DNA of 64,000 nucleotides from Gordoniibacillus chartarius (GTDB lineage Bacteria > Bacillota > Bacilli > Paenibacillales > NBRC-103111), in the NCBI RefSeq assembly GCF_042432825.1, contig NZ_JBHLWN010000123.1, positions 1 to 64,000 on the forward strand. Direction: 5' to 3'. The notes below the pieces were generated by a model. The model was given only the letters and a program-made list of their open reading frames with translations. It was not told the DNA's origin and ran no database searches. This document shows positions 9,608 to 17,704 of this stretch, in pieces (within the stretch, counting starts at the first letter, position 1; each line of letters starts with the position of its first letter). Made by a program: the position numbers and the translations under genes.

Positions 9608-11221
9608 TTACATCTCAATCATTACATGCTGCTGGCCGGCGCTGTCGGCGCCTGCGGCCGCAGCCTTCTTCCGACGAATCATGAAAAATACGATAAACAG
9701 CGAGAAAAAGGCCGGTATCGCGGAAATGAGCAGCGTCTCCGCAATGCCGCGAGTCAGCGCTTCCTTCTGGATCATCGCCGCCAGTACGCCGCTCACGCCG
9801 CCGGCCGCCGAAGCCGGGTCAACGCCGAGCTCCATATACCGGTGCGTGACGTTCGTCTGAAACTCCGTAAACGCCGGCGACGTCGTATCCATTTTCTCAG
9901 CGATATGCGTTGCGTACGTCGACGTGCTTCTCGTCATGATGCTCGTCAGAACGGCGATGCCGAACGAAGCCATCACGTTCCGGACGACGTTGGAGAGCGA
10001 GGACGCCCGCCCGATCATATGATTCGGCAGCGTGTTCATCCCCGCCGCCGAGAGCGGCATCATACACAGCCCGATGCCGATGCCGCGGATGACGAGCATC
10101 CACGTAATCCAGTGGTGCGGGGTATTTTGCGCGATATTGTGCAGCTCGACCGTTACTAACCCGACGATCGCCAGGCCTACGATGCCGAGCGGCGCCGGCC
10201 CGAACTTGGAAGTGAGCTTGCCGGCGATCGGCATCATGAACGCCATTGCGATCGACTGCGGCATCATCAGGATGCCGGTCTGCATCGGGGTCAGCCCCAG
10301 AACGTTCTGGATATACACCGGCATGAGGTAAACCCCGCCCTGCATCGCAATCATAACGAAGCTGGATGCAATCAGGCTGATCGTAAACATGGAGTTTTTG
10401 AACAGCCGGAAATCCATAACCGGATTGTCTTTGCCGAGCTCAACCCAGAGCAGCAGCACAAAGCTGAAGAAAGAAATGAAAAACAATCCGACGATATACA
10501 GCGACGTCCAGCCTTCCTTCTGCCCGTCGGTCAAGGCCAGCAGCAGGCTGCCAAACATAAGCATCGACAAGAACGTGCCGAGGTAATCGAACTTGAGACC
10601 GGTCTGCTTCGGCGTTTCCTTGAGCAAAATAAATCCAAGCGCAATCGCCACGAAGCCGATCGGCAGGTTAATGTAAAACAAGTAACGCCAGCTAAAATTA
10701 TCGACCAGGTAGCCGCTCAGCGTCGGCCCCATCGCCGGGGCCGCCATCGCGGAGATACCCCATACGCCCATGGCTACCTGCACTTTGTCGCGGGGAACGA
10801 TCTGGTACAGCATCGCCATGCCGATCGGCATGATGAAGCCCCCGCCCAAGCCCTGGATAATACGGAACGCGACGAGGCTCGAGTTGTCCCAGGCCATGCC
10901 GCATAAGGCGGAGCCGATAACGAAAGCGATCAATGTTGTCAAAAAGGTTGTCTTATACCCGAAGCGGTCGGCCAGAAATCCGCCCATCGGCACTACGACC
11001 GCCGAGGCGAGCATGTAGCCCGTGATGACCCACTCGACCTCGTTCTGCGAAACGCCGAACACGGACATCAGCTTCGGTATGGCAACGTTCATGAGACTGC
11101 TGTCGAGAATGGCCATGAATGTACCGATAATCAGGACGATGACGGGCAGCCAATAGCCTTCCTTCGGCTGAAGCGTCTCATCGGCGCTTACCTTTATTTC
11201 TGTGGAGGCAGCTTGCGACAT
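9608..11221 (-). CDS. DHA2-family MFS drug exporter (EmrB/QacA type)
   Basis: A 537-residue multidrug antiporter of the 14-helix DHA2 family. Visible hallmarks: helix 1 motif LDSSLMNVAIPKL (the family D1 motif LDxTxxNVALP), motif A at GGFLADRFGYKT, and motif C around GISAMAAPAMGPTLSG followed by FSWRYLFYINLPIG. The C-terminal tail is basic (RRKKAAAAG). Start ATG with AAGGAGGAG upstream. It likely exports hydrophobic or cationic compounds using proton motive force, working with the adaptor proteins encoded upstream. Confidence 0.93.
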   Translation of the reverse strand: MSQAASTEIKVSADETLQPKEGYWLPVIVLIIGTFMAILDSSLMNVAIPKLMSVFGVSQNEVEWVITGYMLASAVVVPMGGFLADRFGYKTTFLTTLIAFVIGSALCGMAWDNSSLVAFRIIQGLGGGFIMPIGMAMLYQIVPRDKVQVAMGVWGISAMAAPAMGPTLSGYLVDNFSWRYLFYINLPIGFVAIALGFILLKETPKQTGLKFDYLGTFLSMLMFGSLLLALTDGQKEGWTSLYIVGLFFISFFSFVLLLWVELGKDNPVMDFRLFKNSMFTISLIASSFVMIAMQGGVYLMPVYIQNVLGLTPMQTGILMMPQSIAMAFMMPIAGKLTSKFGPAPLGIVGLAIVGLVTVELHNIAQNTPHHWITWMLVIRGIGIGLCMMPLSAAGMNTLPNHMIGRASSLSNVVRNVMASFGIAVLTSIMTRSTSTYATHIAEKMDTTSPAFTEFQTNVTHRYMELGVDPASAAGGVSGVLAAMIQKEALTRGIAETLLISAIPAFFSLFIVFFMIRRKKAAAAGADSAGQQHVMIEM

Positions 11222-11236
11222 GAAGCATCTCCTCCT

Positions 11237-12580
11237 TTATTCGGCATGAATTTTGGCACCGTCAGCGAGGTCACTGCTTGGCGTCAGTACGATTCGGTCA
11301 TTGGCCTTCAAGCTGTCGCCCTTGACGAAGACCCAGTCCTGATTTTTCTCTTCGACCTGAACGGTCACCTTGCGGGCGGTTTCACCTTCGACCCGGAACA
11401 CCGACGTGCTTCCGTCGGTTCCCTTCACCAGCGCGCTCTTCGGCAGCTCCAGCCTAGCCTCCGCGCCGCCGGCTCCCGCTCCGAACGATACCGTGGCAAC
11501 GGCGCCGGCGCGGAGCAAGCCGTCCTCATTCTTCACCGTCACCTTGATCGGGAACGTGTTGTTGTTCACGTCGGATATCGGCGAGACGAAGCTGACCACA
11601 CCGTCAAACGTGCGCCCCGGGATGCTCGGCAGCTGAACCTTTACCGGAGCGCCTTCCTTAATGCTGTTAACCATGCCTTCCGGGACGCTCGCTTCGACCT
11701 TCACCGTATCCATGCTGATCATCGTCAGCAGCTCCGTCCCGGATGGCATCGACGTGAACGCCATTTCCCCAGGCTGCACGGTGCGCTTTACAATAATGCC
11801 GTCCGAAGGCGCCTTGATCGCTGCGTTATCGAGCGCATTCTTGGCCAGCTCCAGCTGAGCCTGAGCCAAGCTTACCTGCGCCTTCAAGGCTGCGATCGTA
11901 TCGGCCGTCGCTCCGGTGCGGGCGAGATCCAGCTTCGCGGACGCCGCCGTCAAGGCCGCCTGAGCCGAGCTTTGCGCCGCGACCGCTTGATCGTAGCCGG
12001 TCTTCGCCTTCTCATAATTCAACGTTGTCGCGTCCAGCTCGCTCTTGGAGACCGATCCTTCATCGTAGCGGTTCTTCACCTGATTATAGGTCTTGGTCAT
12101 GAGATCGAGCGCCGCTTTCGCCTGCTCCACCGAAGCTGCGGCCGTATCCAAGCCGCCCTTCGCCTGGGCGACAGCGGCTTCGGCCGCCTGCAGATCCTGC
12201 GGTCTTGCCCCGTTCAGCGTATCGTTCAGCTTCGCTTGCGCCGCATCGACGTTAGCCTGCGCCTGATTCAGCTGCTGCGTCAGGTCGTTCGTTTCCAGCT
12301 GAACGAGGACATCGCCCTTCTTCACCTTGGAGCCCTCATCCACCAGCACGTCGGCAACGCGGCCGGGGAGCTTCGAATAGATGTGGACGGTTTGCAGAGG
12401 CGCGATTTTCCCGCTCGCTCCCGGCGTTCCGGCTCCGCTGAGCGTAATCACCTTTACACTCGGAATCGATGCCGCAGCGGCTTGCCCCGCAGGCGCCGTC
12501 CCGCAGCCGCTAACGGCTACGGCCGATGCCGACAATACCGTAACGACGGAAATCACTTGCAAATAACGCTTCATTTTCAC
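11237..12580 (-). CDS. HlyD/RND-type membrane fusion (adaptor) lipoprotein
   Basis: A 447-residue periplasmic-adaptor-type protein. A lipobox (VAVSGC, Cys26) marks it as a membrane-anchored lipoprotein. A lipoyl half-motif (SGKIAPLQTVHIYSKLPGRV) is followed by a long alanine/glutamine-rich coiled-coil hairpin (about residues 100-250), then the second lipoyl half (AIKAPSDGIIVKRTVQPGE), a beta-barrel domain and a membrane-proximal domain. GTG at 12580 or ATG two codons later both fit the GGGGAGG site. In monoderms such proteins link exporters to the wall or cargo. It sits 15 bases before the DHA2 exporter gene and overlaps the same operon. Confidence 0.88.
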   Translation of the reverse strand: MKMKRYLQVISVVTVLSASAVAVSGCGTAPAGQAAAASIPSVKVITLSGAGTPGASGKIAPLQTVHIYSKLPGRVADVLVDEGSKVKKGDVLVQLETNDLTQQLNQAQANVDAAQAKLNDTLNGARPQDLQAAEAAVAQAKGGLDTAAASVEQAKAALDLMTKTYNQVKNRYDEGSVSKSELDATTLNYEKAKTGYDQAVAAQSSAQAALTAASAKLDLARTGATADTIAALKAQVSLAQAQLELAKNALDNAAIKAPSDGIIVKRTVQPGEMAFTSMPSGTELLTMISMDTVKVEASVPEGMVNSIKEGAPVKVQLPSIPGRTFDGVVSFVSPISDVNNNTFPIKVTVKNEDGLLRAGAVATVSFGAGAGGAEARLELPKSALVKGTDGSTSVFRVEGETARKVTVQVEEKNQDWVFVKGDSLKANDRIVLTPSSDLADGAKIHAE

Positions 12581-12596
12581 GATGTCCGGCCTCCCC

Positions 12597-13256
12597 TTAG
12601 TTCCCTTTGATATGTACTTTGATCACGGCGTTCATGCCCGGAGCGAGCTCGAGACCTTGCTGGTCGTCGATGGAGATTTTCACGGAAATGCGCTGCGTCA
12701 CCTTCGTGAAGCTTCCGCTCGTACTCGTCGTCGGCATAAGCGAGAACGTCGAGGCGGCCGCTTGGCCGATCTCGAACACTTTGCCCGTAAACTTCCGGCC
12801 CGGATACGTGTCAAGCTCGATATCGACGGTCTGCCCCAGCTTCACCTTCATGATTTCCGTCTCTTCTATGTCCGCGGACACATACAATTTGCTCTTGTCG
12901 ACGATCATCGCCACAGCCTGCCCCGGCGACACGACTTCGCCCGGCTTCGCCGACGTCTGAATGACGGTGCCGCCGATCGGAGCGCGCAGCGAAGCTTGAT
13001 CCAGGAGACTGCCAGGCAAGTTCGTAATGTCCTGCTGACCGACGATTTGATCGGCCACGACCGTATCGCCGATCTTGACGCCGAGCGAATTGATTTTGCC
13101 GGAGATTCTCGGCATAACCCGATAAATATCGCCCGTGACCCGCGCGTCTTCCGTCGACACATAATTTGCATTCTCATACCAATAGTAGGTACCGATTCCG
13201 GCGCCGCTAAGGACCATAACGATCAAAATAACGTACAATATCAGTTTCCTCTTCAC
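12597..13256 (-). CDS. HlyD/EmrA-like membrane fusion protein without a coiled-coil hairpin
   Basis: A 219-residue protein with an N-terminal membrane anchor (ILYVILIVMVLSGAGIGTYYWY) and an EmrA-like sequence NYVSTEDARVTGDIYRVMPR. The two lipoyl halves are joined almost directly (GKINSLGVKIGDTVV, then LRAPIGGTVIQTSAKPGEVV), so the usual helical hairpin is absent, and a beta-barrel domain follows. The GTG start at 13256 overlaps the MarR stop (GTGA) and follows GGAGGG. A short adaptor next to a full-length one suggests the two form a mixed complex with the DHA2 pump. Confidence 0.87.
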   Translation of the reverse strand: MKRKLILYVILIVMVLSGAGIGTYYWYENANYVSTEDARVTGDIYRVMPRISGKINSLGVKIGDTVVADQIVGQQDITNLPGSLLDQASLRAPIGGTVIQTSAKPGEVVSPGQAVAMIVDKSKLYVSADIEETEIMKVKLGQTVDIELDTYPGRKFTGKVFEIGQAAASTFSLMPTTSTSGSFTKVTQRISVKISIDDQQGLELAPGMNAVIKVHIKGN

Positions 13257-13702
13257 TTGAATCCCTCCAGCTGATTCTCTAAATGGCTAATCAATTTGAT
13301 AAGAACATCGTGCAGCAGCTCGAACTGCTCCGGAGTGAAGGCCTCCCGCAGCATCTCATCCATCTTCGCATCCATCTGTGCGAACCGCTCCGTCTTCAGC
13401 TGTTCGCAGCGCGGCGTGATGCTGACAAACACAACCCGGCGGTCCTTCTCGTCCCGCTTCCGCTCGACTAATCCGTTTCGCTCCAGCCGATCCACAATGC
13501 CGGTAATCGTGCTGTTGCTCAGCTCCAGCGCCTTCGACAGCTCGCCGATCGTCCGCTGCTGGCCTACGAACAGCTCGCGGAGCACGAGAATTTGCGGCCC
13601 GGTGAGTCCAAGCTCCTTCAAATCCGAGAACATCATCGTATTGCGCAGCTTGTTTAATCTTCTGAACAGTGCATTGAGGTCGTTGCCCGTGCCTCTCTCC
13701 AA
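13253..13702 (-). CDS. MarR-family transcriptional regulator of the efflux operon
   Basis: A 149-residue MarR protein: N-terminal dimerisation helix, winged helix-turn-helix (RTIGELSKALELSNSTITGIVDRLERNGLVER) and the DEKDRRVVFVSIT wing, then the C-terminal dimer helix. The TTG start at 13702 follows a GGGGGGAGG site at ten bases. It is the first gene of its operon and lies just downstream of a palindromic operator, so auto-repression of marR-hlyD-hlyD-mfs, relieved by a ligand exported by the pump, is the expected circuit. Confidence 0.92.
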   Translation of the reverse strand: MERGTGNDLNALFRRLNKLRNTMMFSDLKELGLTGPQILVLRELFVGQQRTIGELSKALELSNSTITGIVDRLERNGLVERKRDEKDRRVVFVSITPRCEQLKTERFAQMDAKMDEMLREAFTPEQFELLHDVLIKLISHLENQLEGFK

Positions 13703-13740
13703 CCGTTATGCGCCTCCCCCCACGAATTGTTTACTTACTA

Positions 13741-13803
13741 AATATTTCGCACACGAAATATTCGAACGCGAAATATCATACCATGAACATATTTCCTTGT
13801 GAA
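13741..13803 (-). promoter_or_regulatory. Promoter and MarR operator of the efflux operon
   Basis: On the minus strand TTCACA (13798-13803) and TATGAT (13775-13780) are separated by exactly 17 bases. Immediately downstream is a perfect dyad, AATATTTCG and CGAAATATT around CACA (13741-13762), plus a third half-site CGCGAAATAT (13767-13776) overlapping the -10. A repressor bound there would block both polymerase binding and escape. Sequence is seen directly; MarR binding is inferred. Confidence 0.75.
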
Positions 13804-13826
13804 TACATGGTAAGCAAATTTTTTGT

Positions 13827-13870
13827 AAAAAAATAACGCCATCCGCATGTGGATCCGGATGGTGTTATTT
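13827..13870 (-). terminator. Terminator after the SLH-transglutaminase gene
   Basis: Minus strand: AAATAACACCATCC pairs with GGATGGCGTTATTT around a short loop, followed by a run of seven T. It lies about 23 bases after the stop codon at 13893. Confidence 0.85.
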
Positions 13871-13892
13871 AGCTGTGTTCGCAGCGGGCAGC

Positions 13893-15620
13893 CTATGAAA
13901 AGTACGTGACGGTTACCGTTATTACCATGTAACCCGGCACACGGGTATCTTCGCCGTATGAATATTTGAACTGTTTAACCTCGTATTTCCTCATCATACT
14001 GTCGGTCAGCGCCTTCTTCATAACCGCGGGCGCAGCGCCGAGCGTGTTTTTGTACCGGACGGTAAACTGGTCCTGTCCAGCCGATACACCGCGCTCGATG
14101 GCAGCCTGCAATGACGGCAGCGTATCCGCCGCATTGCCGCCGGAGTCACTCGTCAAGCCTGTGTCACTCAATAGCGTCCGAGCTGAATTTTGACTGATCT
14201 CCCCCGATTGAGCCAGTTGCCGAATGGTTTGAAGGAAGTCTTGATCCGCCGCCGGATAGTTTCCGGTCCACGAATGGTCTTGGCGCATCTGCGCATCCGT
14301 TAAATTAAAGTAGTTGTAGGTCAGTCTGCCCTTCTCATCAGGAACCGGGTCATCCCACGTCGTGTCGAGATGGTACCAGCTGCCGTTCAATTGGACGAGA
14401 TTCCACGTATGCAGTTGACCTCCCGCATGTCCCTCCACAATCCGGTTCGGAATACCTGCCTCCGTCAACAGCCGGTAAGTCAGCAGCGCATAGCCTTGGC
14501 ATACGGTCGTCCCCTTCGTCAGCCCGCCGTATGCCGTATGGTCGCTCAGCGTTTGGTCATAGGCCAGACGGGTAATCACATAATCGTGGACCGCCTTTTC
14601 CTTCTCGAAGTCATTCATGCCGGGGCGAATGATCGAGCTTACGATCTGCTTCGCCTGCTTGGCCACTTCGTCGGTCTGCGCCTTGGACTCCAAGTAGCTC
14701 ACTTGAAAGGAGACGGTCGAACGCCCGTCATATTCATATTGCATGCCCTTGTACACATAATGCAAATAATCGTTGTCCGCCATCACCTGCTCGATGAACG
14801 GCTTAATCTCCTGGAACTGCTCCGAATTGTCCAACGTGACGTCGAACTCCGTATCTTGATTCAGCAGATGGGACTTTAGCGATTGCTGCCAAGACGGAAG
14901 GACGGGAGCGGACGTTGGAGTGTTCTCGTTCGGCTTTTTCACAGCCGCAGTTGCAGCCGCAGTTGCAGCCGCCGTGACCGGCATCGTGGCTGCAACCGTT
15001 CCGGGCAAGCTGCGGATCGAACGATCCAATAGCGCAGCCATTTCCTGCCTCGTCATCGGATCGCGCGGGCGATACGACCATGCGCTTCCCGACCGGGTCA
15101 CATCCTCCCCGTACCATTCCTTGGACAGCACACCGCTCACTGCCTCGGTCGCCCATGTATCGGGAGCGTCTCGGAACAGAAGATCAGCCGGGGCCGGGAC
15201 GACCCCTTTACTTACGGCGAGGCGCCATATCATAGCGGCCGCCTCCTCCCGCTTCACGGGCAGATCGGGACTGAACCGGTCGGGTCCCGTACCGTTTACG
15301 ACGCCTGCCTGATAGGCCGCACGGATCGGGGAGGCCGCCCAATGTCCCTGAATGTCGTTGAACGGCGGCGACGAGCCGTCGTCCTTCAGCTGGAAGGCGA
15401 CCGTCACGAATTTGGCGAACTGGGCGCGAGTTAACGTTTGGGTCGGCCCGAATTTTCCGGGCTCTACGCCGTCCGTAACACCCAGCTGCACTAAATCGTC
15501 AATATAAGATGCGTAGGAGCTTGTAGTCGAAACGTCGGTGAAGGTATCTGCGGAAGCCGGACCGGCATGAGAGAGACTAAGCAAACTGATCAGGGATGCA
15601 AGGATACGGAGCTTTTTTAT
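13893..15620 (-). CDS. SLH-domain surface protein with transglutaminase-like protease domain
   Basis: A 575-residue exported protein: signal peptide (LRILASLISLLSLSHAGPASA), three SLH repeats (about 27-75, 87-140, 148-200), an alanine-rich linker, then a transglutaminase-like domain with the cysteine in TTVCQGYA (374), histidine in LHTWNLV (404) and aspartate in HLDTTWDD (419). SLH repeats bind pyruvylated wall polymer, so this is a wall-anchored protease- or crosslinker-like enzyme. No ATG, GTG or TTG stands at the expected start: AAAGGCGG is followed eight bases later by ATA (15620) in frame with the signal peptide. I use this ATA; in-frame starts further upstream lie in non-conserved sequence above the promoter. 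Confidence 0.8.
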   Translation of the reverse strand: MKKLRILASLISLLSLSHAGPASADTFTDVSTTSSYASYIDDLVQLGVTDGVEPGKFGPTQTLTRAQFAKFVTVAFQLKDDGSSPPFNDIQGHWAASPIRAAYQAGVVNGTGPDRFSPDLPVKREEAAAMIWRLAVSKGVVPAPADLLFRDAPDTWATEAVSGVLSKEWYGEDVTRSGSAWSYRPRDPMTRQEMAALLDRSIRSLPGTVAATMPVTAAATAAATAAVKKPNENTPTSAPVLPSWQQSLKSHLLNQDTEFDVTLDNSEQFQEIKPFIEQVMADNDYLHYVYKGMQYEYDGRSTVSFQVSYLESKAQTDEVAKQAKQIVSSIIRPGMNDFEKEKAVHDYVITRLAYDQTLSDHTAYGGLTKGTTVCQGYALLTYRLLTEAGIPNRIVEGHAGGQLHTWNLVQLNGSWYHLDTTWDDPVPDEKGRLTYNYFNLTDAQMRQDHSWTGNYPAADQDFLQTIRQLAQSGEISQNSARTLLSDTGLTSDSGGNAADTLPSLQAAIERGVSAGQDQFTVRYKNTLGAAPAVMKKALTDSMMRKYEVKQFKYSYGEDTRVPGYMVITVTVTYFS

Positions 15621-15665
15621 GGTGATAACCGCCTTTCTGCTTCCTTGTGAATCCTGCTTCTCTCT

Positions 15666-15674
15666 ATCATAGCA
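15666..15674 (-). promoter_or_regulatory. Extended -10 promoter for the SLH-transglutaminase gene
   Basis: Minus strand TGCTATGAT is an extended -10 (TGnTATGAT) about 45 bases upstream of the probable ATA start. There is no good -35, as is common for extended -10 promoters. Its position argues that translation starts downstream of it. Confidence 0.5.
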
Positions 15675-15718
15675 AACCAATCTTAATTTTTTATTAGGAA
15701 ACATGTACAAAGGCAAAG

Positions 15719-15747
15719 AACCCGGATTGCTCGAGGCCATCCGGGTT
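15719..15747 (-). terminator. Possible terminator of the binding protein/YesN/YesM operon
   Basis: An inverted repeat AACCCGGAT / ATCCGGGTT with an eleven-base loop lies about 170 bases after the histidine kinase stop codon. The following minus-strand sequence (CTTTGCCTTTG) is only moderately T-rich, so termination is uncertain. Confidence 0.35.
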
Positions 15748-15919
15748 ATGCCTTCTCTTGCGGGGACGAACAGCAGCCTACTGAGCATGAGCAGCACAGC
15801 GCCGGCGATCCCTTTGCCTTTGTGCCTGAAGCGGCACCGACGTAAAAGGAACATTTTTATGCAGGCGGGTCCGCCTACTGCCAAATAAAAAACTGCCGGA
15901 GATTTTGCAACAATTGCGT

Positions 15920-17704
15920 TCAAGCTGCGCAAAGAGGGAATCTAATCCTGACGATCGTCCCCTCCCCCAATGTGCTCATTATGGTGACGCCGTACCGCTT
16001 GCCGAAATGCAGCTTAATCCGCTGATCCACATTGCGAATGCCGTAACCGAGTCCATGGCCGGAAGGGTCCAATACGGAATCGATCACCTCCTGCTTCATC
16101 CCGAGTCCGTTATCCTCTACCTCCATGCAGATGATGTCCCCATCCGAATACACCCGGACTGTAATGACGATCCGATCGTCGTACCAGGCATGCTCCAGCA
16201 CGTTCTCCACGAAGGGCTGCAGGATAAACTTCACCGTCGTATATTCGGTCAGCTTGTCATCCACCTCAAACACCGCCTCGATCCGGTCCGCAAATTTGAT
16301 CCGCTGGATGTCGAGGTAGGACTGGACGATCTGCAGCTCCTTCCCGACGGGAATGAGCATCTCCCCTTTGTTCAGGCTCAAGCGGTAAAACTTTGCCAGA
16401 CTCCGAATCATCTCATGAAGCTTATCGATTTCCCCGAGCTTGGCCATTCTGCTGATGGACGAAAACGTATTATACAAAAAATGCGGATTCATCTGCGCAT
16501 GCAGCACCTGAAGCTCGGCTTCTTTTTTTTCCAGCTTCCCTACATATACCTCGTCAATCAGCTTCTCAATGGTGGTCGCCATCTCGTTAAACGCGCTTCC
16601 GATCTGAGCGAACTCATCCTTGCCCAATAAGGGCATCCGCTTGTGAAAATCTCCCTCCTGAAACGCGCGCAGCAATTCGATCAGCTTGTGGAACCGCCGC
16701 AGCAAATAACGGGACATAATGACGCTGATGGCCGTTAGCACTAGCAGGCTCAGGCAGCAGATCAGGATCGTCAGATTCCGGACCTTTCTTGAATTGTCCT
16801 GGAACGAAGCATAAGGGATCCAAGCTTCGATGCTGGCCGGCATCGACGGAATCGGCTGCCTGATCTGCAAATATTGCTCTCCGTGCTCCTTGGACAAGTC
16901 GCCGGCAAGCTGCGGCTTGCTCTTGGAGCCTGTGAACAGCAGCTCGTTCCGGCTGTCCATAACAAACAGCCGGCTGCCTGTTCCGAGCTGAGTCAAATCG
17001 ATATCATAGAAAATATCCGTAAGCTTGACGGTAATCTTGATCAGCCCTATGGTAGTCAGCGTGTCGTAATTCATCAACGGACGAATGTAGGAAATTTGCT
17101 GAAGTGCGGCGTCATCCCCCACCTGCTTCCATACCTTGGTGTCAACATTCAGCTGGAGGGAACGGTACCACTCCTCTCCGACAATGCGGTCCGTATGAAA
17201 GATGGAATACTGCCTGCCGGCTGGAACGGCGGTCTTCGTTTCCGTAAGGCTATAATTGTAATAAAACTCGCTGATCCGGCTGTTATCCAAATACATATAT
17301 ACTTGCGCATTCATATTGGGCAAATTGGCCGCCGACTCGAGCCGCGGCAAAATATACTGCGTCGTTACCGAAAATTTCTCATAGTCCAGAAAATATCCGG
17401 ACAAATACCGGGATAAGCTCTGATCTGCGAACAGAACCTCGGCGGCCCGCATCAGATCGTCGACCCTATAGTTGACGTTGCTGCCGATCTGCTTTACGGC
17501 GATCTCCAGATTGCTTCTCGTATTTTCGCTGATGGCGCTCTCCGAGGATTTATAGGCATAGCTCCCGATCAGAATAACCGGGACCAAGACCAGAAACATG
17601 TAGGAAAGAAGGATCTTATAGCGGAGCGGCAAGTACCAATCCTTGCTCCGGCGGTCCTTCCCCGCCATCCTTGCCCTCTTCTTGAACATCATCCGCCGCC
17701 TCAT
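15920..17704 (-). CDS. YesM-type sensor histidine kinase
   Basis: A 594-residue membrane kinase: transmembrane segment at about 27-48, extracellular sensor domain to about 305, second membrane segment at about 310-332, HAMP (332-385), a His_kinase domain with QMNPHFLYNTF (His408), and an ATPase domain with VENVLEHAW and EDNGLGM / GLGYGIRNV. This LytS/YesM class partners YesN-type regulators and often responds to extracellular sugars or sugar-binding proteins. The ATG at 17704 overlaps the regulator stop codon (ATGA); an ATG at 17692 is a possible alternative. Third gene after the binding lipoprotein and regulator. Confidence 0.92.
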   Translation of the reverse strand: MRRRMMFKKRARMAGKDRRSKDWYLPLRYKILLSYMFLVLVPVILIGSYAYKSSESAISENTRSNLEIAVKQIGSNVNYRVDDLMRAAEVLFADQSLSRYLSGYFLDYEKFSVTTQYILPRLESAANLPNMNAQVYMYLDNSRISEFYYNYSLTETKTAVPAGRQYSIFHTDRIVGEEWYRSLQLNVDTKVWKQVGDDAALQQISYIRPLMNYDTLTTIGLIKITVKLTDIFYDIDLTQLGTGSRLFVMDSRNELLFTGSKSKPQLAGDLSKEHGEQYLQIRQPIPSMPASIEAWIPYASFQDNSRKVRNLTILICCLSLLVLTAISVIMSRYLLRRFHKLIELLRAFQEGDFHKRMPLLGKDEFAQIGSAFNEMATTIEKLIDEVYVGKLEKKEAELQVLHAQMNPHFLYNTFSSISRMAKLGEIDKLHEMIRSLAKFYRLSLNKGEMLIPVGKELQIVQSYLDIQRIKFADRIEAVFEVDDKLTEYTTVKFILQPFVENVLEHAWYDDRIVITVRVYSDGDIICMEVEDNGLGMKQEVIDSVLDPSGHGLGYGIRNVDQRIKLHFGKRYGVTIMSTLGEGTIVRIRFPLCAA

